Shown here piece after piece: positions 57,024 through 64,000 of a DNA stretch of 64,000 nt. A program made the translations under genes and the position numbers. Under the pieces are notes generated by a model, which saw only the letters and a program-made list of their open reading frames with translations, searched no databases and was not told the DNA's origin. The DNA lies in the NCBI GenBank assembly GCA_009823395.1, contig CM020507.1, positions 2,323,501 to 2,387,500 on the forward strand. The letters run 5' to 3'. This stretch comes from Thamnaconus septentrionalis (lineage: Eukaryota; Chordata; Actinopteri; Tetraodontiformes; Monacanthidae). Position 1 is the stretch's first letter. The number at the start of each line of letters is the position of its first letter.

Positions 57024-58212
57024 CATTCCTGAGAAGTTGGACTGACAGACGAGTTGAACATCCGTCAGAGGAACCTTGGCGGAGGTGAAACGACCCTGAC
57101 AGAGGCACACGATGTGTTTCTGTTGTTACGGTAAAAAAACAAAACAAAAAAAACAACAACCTTTATTTATTTGGGAAATAAAATACATAACCGGTCTGAA
57201 TGAAAAAAATATTACATTTGTGCGTTGTGTCCATTTCAGTCAATAAATTTGGTCCAAAATTCAAAAAATAAATTGTGATACTTTCTCTATATGTGTAATT
57301 GGCGGAAGCAACATTTAGTTTCAAAATGAAAATCACTTTAGAAGAATAATTTGCAGCCTCTTTCATTCATTCTCATTTCATTTTTCTGGTTTTACCTTCA
57401 GTGTGAAGCAGAGAAACTGCAAAAGAAAAACAAAAAAAAACATTTTCCCAGCAGCTCCAGTCAAGTAAAGTGGGGGAGGGGGGGAAATCAATTAATGCAA
57501 GTTTAAGCGCTAATGTTTTTTTCCTTCTAAGCAGTCTGGCATGAGAGTGGAGTGGAGCGTCTGTCCTCTCGTTTTCCATTTAAATGGCCCCGGGATTCAA
57601 TTTGAGGCCATTTACGCCTCCGCAATGTGCTGGACTGCCGGCCTGAGGCAGCGCGAGGCAGCGCGAGGCAGCGCGAGGCAGCCGTCCGCGTTTTACAGCT
57701 CCCGCTCTGAAACATTCTCACTCGCGCGGTTTTAGCTCGTTACTTCCTGAAGAGTTTGCTTAAAGTGACCGGAGACTCTTCACCTCGTAAAAGAGCCGCA
57801 GGCGCTCCAGTCTGAAATCCTGAATTTTTTTTTTTTTTTAACTGACTAGAAAAAAAAAAGAGCCAACCGCCTTCCGTCAAGGAGAAGGAGGCGGAGCTAG
57901 AGCCTGCGTCGGAAACCGCGAGGCCAGTTTCCGTCTTGTTTTATTCCTGGCTGGAAAATCTCATTTATTGTCCTGCCTTAATTGCAACAGTTTGTCCAGT
58001 TGAACTCTGAGTTCATTCTGGGAGGGGCCAAGGGGGCCAATAGGGAGCCTCGCACTGCGGGCCAACTTGCCGAGGGGCCGGTGAAGGAATCTGATTGGCC
58101 CATTTTGAGTTAAGACGGAACAGCTGCTCTCAAAATGTCTCCTCAGACTTTTTCATTGACGGACGTCTTTCTTGGACTTTTGAGAAACGTTTCTTACAAA
58201 ACTATGTCCATG

Positions 58213-58265
<53 letters not shown>

Positions 58266-59084
58266 GGTTGGACACATACTTCAGATTGAATTGGCTTTTC
58301 TTTCATTTTCATGACTATTATTTACATTGCAGCAAAAACACAGACAAACAAAAGAAAAAATGTTGTTGGAATCAGCGAGGAGGAGGAGAAGGAGACGACG
58401 AAGCTTTTTCGGTCTCGTGGTTCAGCCGCTTTTCTTTTCCTTTTCCCTTAATTTCCTATTTTGGACACAAGACGCAGCTTGTTGTCGAACAGAAAAGTCT
58501 CGCAAGCACGCAATCATGTTGTCGAGCGGCTTAATTCGCCGCCGTCACACAACAATACAGAGGATTTAGAGTGGGGAGCGCGCGGCGGCTTTTCCGCCAG
58601 CGAGGGGAAAAAAACCAAACAAAACAAAACAAAAAAAACAAACCCAACGCGCTGGGAGAGCGGGCGACGTGGACGGCGTGCAGAAGCGGAATACGCCCCC
58701 GCCCCCTCCCAACCCCGCTCCGATAGCGGGAATAAATCTGCAGGTGTGATTGGACGCTGATCATCGGCGGCTGGAGGCGAATACGAATGGCATCTGAAGT
58801 CCAGGACTAAACCACGGCCGCTTTGCCGCCGCTTGGTGCGTCTGCGCCCTGCGAGCGTTAACGGAATATTAAAACCTCTGGCCGATCGATCAGGCGGCCG
58901 CTGTGATTGGCCGAAGACGTGGAATAATTAAAAATGTTGCCACTCTCGCTGCTGGAAAAAGAAATGAAAAAAAAAAAAAAGAAGAGGCTGAAGCGACTTT
59001 AATTTTCCCGTCCTTGCGTTATTATCATTATTATTATTTTTTTGTGTGTTTTAAAAAGAGTTGCAGCTAAAGACACGTGCACGT

Positions 59085-59120
<36 letters not shown>

Positions 59121-59603
59121 GATGAGAAGGAGCAGGAAGTAGAAGAGAAAAGACGGTGTTGGGTTTCATTAGCCATTATCTTGCTTGCTGCTGGTTGTGT
59201 CACCTTGTTCTCCCTCCCCCCGGCTCCCCTAACAAACACACACACACACACACACACACGCACGCACAAAGTGGCACTATGTTGAGCAGCAGTGTGGGGA
59301 GCTGAGGCATCGTTGGGATGAGGAGATGCATCCTGTGTTCTTTATGCTGTTGTCGTTTTGTGTCGCGCCGACGTCTTTTCGCCCAGGTCGACGTTCCGAA
59401 AGACCCAAAATAGCAGCCGAAGACGCAGGGATGGGAACGGCGGGAAGCTGAGTGTGTTCGTGTGTGTGTGTGTGTGCGTGCGTGTATTCGCGCATGCGTG
59501 TGTCTGTGATTTATGGTGTGACTAACTGCTTGTGTGACGCCGTGGCCTAGTTGGGCTGTGCTGGATGAGCCTGTCTGTGCCTGTGCGTGTCTGTGTGTGC
59601 CTG

Positions 59604-59670
<67 letters not shown>

Positions 59671-59763
59671 TGAGCGAAAGCTTGATGATGCAGCTGCAGA
59701 CGTGTGAGGTCGCCGCCGACGTCGCTGCTCAGGTATGATTGGAGGATTTTTTTGTTGTGTGTG

Positions 59764-59811
<48 letters not shown>

Positions 59812-60206
59812 TTTAGGCTTAAAAAATAGAAAACCTAAAAAAAAAAACAAGCTAATGTCTCCTGACGCCGGCATTCTTTTTTTTAAATATTATTTTCCAG
59901 AAAATAATCGCTCCTTATTTTTCCACCACTCAGCTCATTGAAATTCTGAAGCCGACTGCAAGAAATGAACAGACAGTGTGCGTGTGTGTGTGTGTGTGAG
60001 AGAGACGCACAAAAAGTGTTTTAGCCGCGGCGTCATCTGTGCTTCATGTCTCAAGTTGTGTATTCTTTTCTCCTTGTGAGTCATGTTGTGCGTTTGCAGA
60101 ACACCTGCTGCCAAAGCCATGACATCGTGTTCCGACGTCGCAGAAACAAGAACGTGAAATTCTTTGTGTTCAGTGTCTTGTGCGTTACCACTCTGGCCAT
60201 CACGGA

Positions 60207-60239
<33 letters not shown>

Positions 60240-60540
60240 TCATCAAACTGTAAACCCGCAGTTGACATTAAAAGGGGAATTTGCAAGTCGCGTCCGATGC
60301 CCGGGCCTGCAGTTCCGGCACCGGCCTCCGGGGGCGCCAAGCAGCTTGCGTAACAACTTCAAAGGCTTTGAAGTGCAAGGGTGAAAAACACACAAACATC
60401 CTGAGAACACCTCGACCTCGCTCTTCCAAAAATATCCCACAATGCACTCCCAGATGCTGGAGTGTGCGCGGCGACCTTTGACCTGCACAAATTTAATTGC
60501 AACGGCACAGATTCAGAGAAACTGCACGAGTCCTCGTGAG
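56580..60540. other. Presumed first sema4c intron or upstream DNA
   Basis: No exon was recognised. Contains TG or CA arrays at 56983-57019, 58217-58263, 59089-59118, 59236-59260, 59609-59669 and 59769-59808, and four copies of GAGGCAGCGC at about 57651-57681. Confidence 0.55.
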
Positions 60541-60544
60541 AAGG

Positions 60545-60644
60545 AGGGAAGGAAGGAAGGAAGGAAGGAAGGAAGGAAGGAAGGAAGGAAGGAAGGAAGG
60601 GTGGAGTGGAGGAATTATCTAGCAGCAGTGTGTAAACAGGAGAG

Positions 60645-60723
<79 letters not shown>

Positions 60724-60796
60724 CAGAGGGTGTCCTCAGGGGGTGGGACTGAGCACAGCTGCTGTGTTCCACAGTCAAACCAGGCAAAAGGGAATG

Positions 60797-60874
<78 letters not shown>

Positions 60875-60932
60875 TGATGATGTAATTTAGTAGCACTACA
60901 CATAAATTTGTGCACATCTGAACACACACACA

Positions 60933-60979
<47 letters not shown>

Positions 60980-61032
60980 GCTTGGTGACCTCCTCCAGGA
61001 GTCCTCCAGGCCGCCTGCTTGGTGACAGCAGC

Positions 61033-61081
<49 letters not shown>

Positions 61082-61212
61082 CGACGCCGGCAACTGCAAT
61101 TACCATCTGCGACCACAGAGTGGCAGCGCCGCAGGCAACCTCCTCGTGCGTGTGCGCGTGTGCGTGTGCGTCCACAACAGACACAGTCAGTGTGAATCGG
61201 GCTCAAATTCAG

Positions 61213-61273
<61 letters not shown>

Positions 61274-61370
61274 CCATTCGCGGTGCACAAATCTGTGGAA
61301 AACAGTCAAACAGTCTGGAGCGCTGAAGTGGAAATGTTGAGTGAAAGTTCAAAACAGTTGAATGACTTTG

Positions 61371-61434
<64 letters not shown>

Positions 61435-61657
61435 TGTGCGAGAGAGAGACAGAGAGAGAGTGTGTGGTTAAAGTTAAGTTGCACGGCCTTTTTGAAGACA
61501 ACAATTAACACGGAGCAGAAGAGAAAAGATAGAATATAAATAAAGGAGTGCGAGGCAAAGATTGAGGGCAGCAGGGAGGTGGAGCGTGTGTGTGTGACAG
61601 AGAGAGAGTGAGAGAGGGTGTGTGTGTGTGTGAGGGGGGGCATAATGAGTCCAACAG

Positions 61658-61749
<92 letters not shown>

Positions 61750-61778
61750 GAGAGAGAGGGAGAGAGAGAGAGGGAGAG
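60545..61778. repeat. Dense microsatellite cluster
   Basis: (GGAA) 60545-60600, (TG) 60649-60720, (CA) 60800-60872, (CA) 60923-60976, (CAG) 61027-61077, (TG) 61214-61271, (TG) 61373-61428 and (GA) 61662-61778. More than a third of this stretch is simple repeat. Confidence 0.95.
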
Positions 61779-62582
61779 AGAGAGGAAACAAGATCGAGTT
61801 AAAAAAAAAACCACCATAATGTAGCAGAAACAGGAAGTGAAGAGGTTAATAAAGCACTTTTTTTTTTTGGGTGGGGTGGGGGTTTAAGAATCCAGCACCT
61901 GATTGGTCCAGATGTTGGGACCTCAAAGGTGCTCATTTGGCTGAATCGTCTCCATCGGCGTCCAAGAAAACAAACTTTTGAGTTTTCTTTTTTCTTTTTG
62001 CAACATTTGAACTGCGAGGTGACCCCCGGGGTCATGGCTCCCCCGGGGTCATGGCTCCCCCAGGGTCATGGCTCCCCCGGGGTCATGGCTCCGGGTCCCC
62101 GGCGGAGAGAAAAGAGAGAGGAGGAGAAGGAGGAGAAGAAGCAGGTCTGCAGGCCTCGTCTGTAATCTGGCGGTGACGGCCGGCCAGCCGGCTAAAAATA
62201 CACCCCGCCTCCTCTTATAGCCGCTCGCCGCACGGCCGCTCGCACACCAAACTATGATTAAAGGCCTATTTTTGTGGTGGTGGTGGTGGAGGGAGGGGGG
62301 TGTGTAGGGGGGAGGCGGGGCTTTGAAGCAGCAGCGACAAAGACAAGCAGGAGGCAACAGCGGGACACGGCGGTGGCCACGCGGGCCGGCAGGCAGGCAG
62401 GCAGGCAGGCAGGCGGGCGGGCGGCGCCGTCAGAGCGCCAGAGACACAACAGAAGACGCACAAAATGTACAAACACACGAGAAAAACATCCCAGCGTGGC
62501 GAAGAACAACAACACGGCAGGTTTCACGCGTGTCAGGTGTGCGACAGAATGGGAACACAAAGCGGGAGGGGGAAGCACGACA
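61779..62582. other. No gene seen; four-copy 17-bp tandem
   Basis: Contains four copies of GGGGTCATGGCTCCCCC at about 62029-62092 (one with A for G) and a (GGCA)n run at about 62388-62414. Confidence 0.6.
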
Positions 62583-62754
62583 CGGCGGCGCAGTGGTTCG
62601 AGTGAAGGAAGAAGGTTGTGGGTTCCATTCCCAGCCCGGGCAGTTCTGTGTGGAGTTTGTATGTTCTTGCATGAGAGGTGAACTGGAGAGCCTGAATTGT
62701 CTGTGGGTGTGTGAGAGAGAGCGCGAATGATTGTCTGCTACGTATTCCATCACC
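62583..62754 (+). mobile_element. SINE fragment (5' part)
   Basis: Contains CGGCGGCGCAGTGGTTCGAG, GTGGGTTCCATTCCCAG and TGTGTGGAGTTTG, matching 52809-53080, then breaks off into the next repeat. Confidence 0.6.
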
Positions 62755-63072
62755 CCTTGAAATATGGCAATAAAAACTGCTGATGGAAACAGCTCTCTCA
62801 AATATGGCTCAAAGGTTTTGAGGCTCTCATGAGGTGGTTTTTCACACGTATCCATATTGAGGAATATCGCAAAAGTGCCATGGAAACACTTTTTTCGTAC
62901 TGGGTCACATGACCACTTCGCTGACCAGTGAAAATGGCGCCTTACGATTGGACGGAGGAGGAGACGGAATATTTTTGACAAGTCATCAAAGAGAAGAATT
63001 GTCGAAACACTGCTAGAATACTACTAGAAATATCGCCTTTATTTTGCAAAAAAACTATCATGGAAACGCAGC
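62755..63072 (+). mobile_element. Dispersed repeat copy 2, TIR-like right end
   Basis: Shares long stretches with 12571-12795 and ends in TCATGGAAACGCAGCT, the inverse of the left end of that copy. Confidence 0.55.
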
Positions 63073-63082
63073 TTATGTAGCT

Positions 63083-63385
63083 GGATGGATGGATGGATGG
63101 ATGGCTGGCTGGATGGATGGATGGATGGATGCATGGATGGATGCATGGATGGATGGATGGATGCAGATGGATGGAAGGATGCATGGATGGATGGATGGAT
63201 GCAGATGGATGCAAATGGATGGAAGGATGGATGCATGGATGGATGGATGGATGGATGGATGGATGGATGGATGGATGGATGGATGGATGGATGGATGGAT
63301 GGATGGCTGGCTGGATGCATGGATGGATGGATGGATGGATGGAAGGATGGATGGATGGATGGATGGAGCAATGCATGGATGGATG
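63083..63385. repeat. (GGAT)n array, about 300 bp
   Basis: Imperfect GGAT tetranucleotide array with GGCT, GCAT and GAAG variants. The open frames over it (poly-WMDG, poly-HPSI) are not genes. Confidence 0.95.
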
Positions 63386-64000
63386 GAAGCGGTGCCCCCT
63401 GTTGGCGGTGTGGATTCGGGTCCTGGCAGCTGATTGGGGGGGGGATTAAATTTCACAGCAGGGTGATTCAGGCGGCGCAGGGAATTTGTGTATTTGATGA
63501 GCGGCTGCGACGGCGTCGCTGCACAATGAGCAGCAAACGGGGCCGCTGAATGAAAAGAGCTGCGTAATTATTTGTCTCTGTGCAAATTTTTTATTTTTTT
63601 CTTCCTCCCAACGTGTGGAGTCGCGACTACGGCGGCGACGCATTTGCATTCCCCCCCGACCCCTCCCCCTCCCCCTTGCAGCTCTCGGCGGTCACGGCGA
63701 ACAGAGCGGCGAAATGCGAGCGCATGGGACGAGGAGATGAAGGGATGTCAGCGTAGGAAGACAGGAAGTGGATTAGCAGAGAGCACAGCAGGGGGGCGGA
63801 GCCTCTTCTCCTTCTTCTGAAGGAGCTGGTAAAAGATGAAAGTGAGTGTGGTGTGTGTGTGTGCCTGTGTGCGTGTGAGTGTTTGTGCTTGCATGTGTGT
63901 GTGTGTGTATGTGTATATGTGTATGTGTGTTTTTGTGAGTGTGTGTGTGTGTGACAGCCAAGTGTTTGGGGCGGGACTACAATCCGCAGCCAGCAGAACC
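63386..64000. other. No gene seen at right edge
   Basis: C-rich tract at 63650-63680 and degenerate TG arrays at 63850-63950. No signal-peptide exon for sema4c could be found. Confidence 0.5.

Noticed and set aside
62430..62981. 183-codon minus-strand frame starting [11 protein letters not shown]
   Set aside because: It runs through the SINE fragment and the dispersed repeat; no signal peptide and no splice fit to sema4c.
63083..63385. CRISPR-like or satellite array
   Set aside because: Simple tetranucleotide repeat without unique spacers, in a eukaryotic genome.
63044..63549. WMDG and HPSI repeat proteins
   Set aside because: Frames through the GGAT tetranucleotide array.

Overview
The window is vertebrate nuclear DNA, almost certainly from a teleost fish. 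Genes are split into short exons by large introns, and the sequence is packed with (CA)n, (GA)n and trinucleotide microsatellites. It also carries fish-type tRNA-derived SINEs, a hAT-like element and a Tc1-like element. Nothing bacterial, viral or CRISPR-like is present. All recognisable genes lie on the minus strand.

From low to high coordinates: (1) 274-921 is the first coding exon of kat6a, a MYST-family histone acetyltransferase. Its remaining exons lie off the left edge. A CpG-rich block at about 2.9-3.7 kb looks like its promoter and non-coding first exon. (2) 4.2-14.8 kb is intergenic, with SINEs, repeats and CTCF-like motifs. (3) 15330-25060 is a complete cdca2 (Repo-Man) coding sequence. 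Its 14 exons join in phase to 2478 nt (825 codons plus stop). They carry a Repo-Man/Ki-67 type PP1-binding motif and a KEN box. A likely untranslated exon 1 and promoter lie at about 25.8-26.4 kb. (4) 26.4-32.9 kb has no coding exon and holds a Tc1-like element with a nested SINE. (5) 32928-56106 is sema4c. Thirteen coding exons give 836 codons after a split first codon, from the start of the sema domain to the C-terminal PDZ ligand ESSV. The exon with the signal peptide was not found and is probably beyond the right edge. (6) 56.1-64 kb is probably the first sema4c intron or upstream DNA, dominated by microsatellites, a (GGAT)n array and mobile-element fragments.

The three genes are not an operon-like unit. 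kat6a is a chromatin regulator, cdca2 targets PP1 to mitotic chromatin, and sema4c is a transmembrane guidance ligand. I found no undescribed multigene system. The most interesting points are: coupled loss of two PSI-domain cysteines in sema4c, an arginine run in its cytoplasmic tail, a roughly 720-bp CT tract (minus strand) serving as a splice-acceptor polypyrimidine tract, microsatellites against many splice sites, a hAT element with a perfect 8-bp target duplication, and a dispersed repeat I could not name. Splice sites were placed by eye from GT/AG signals, reading phase and remembered orthologues. No search was run.
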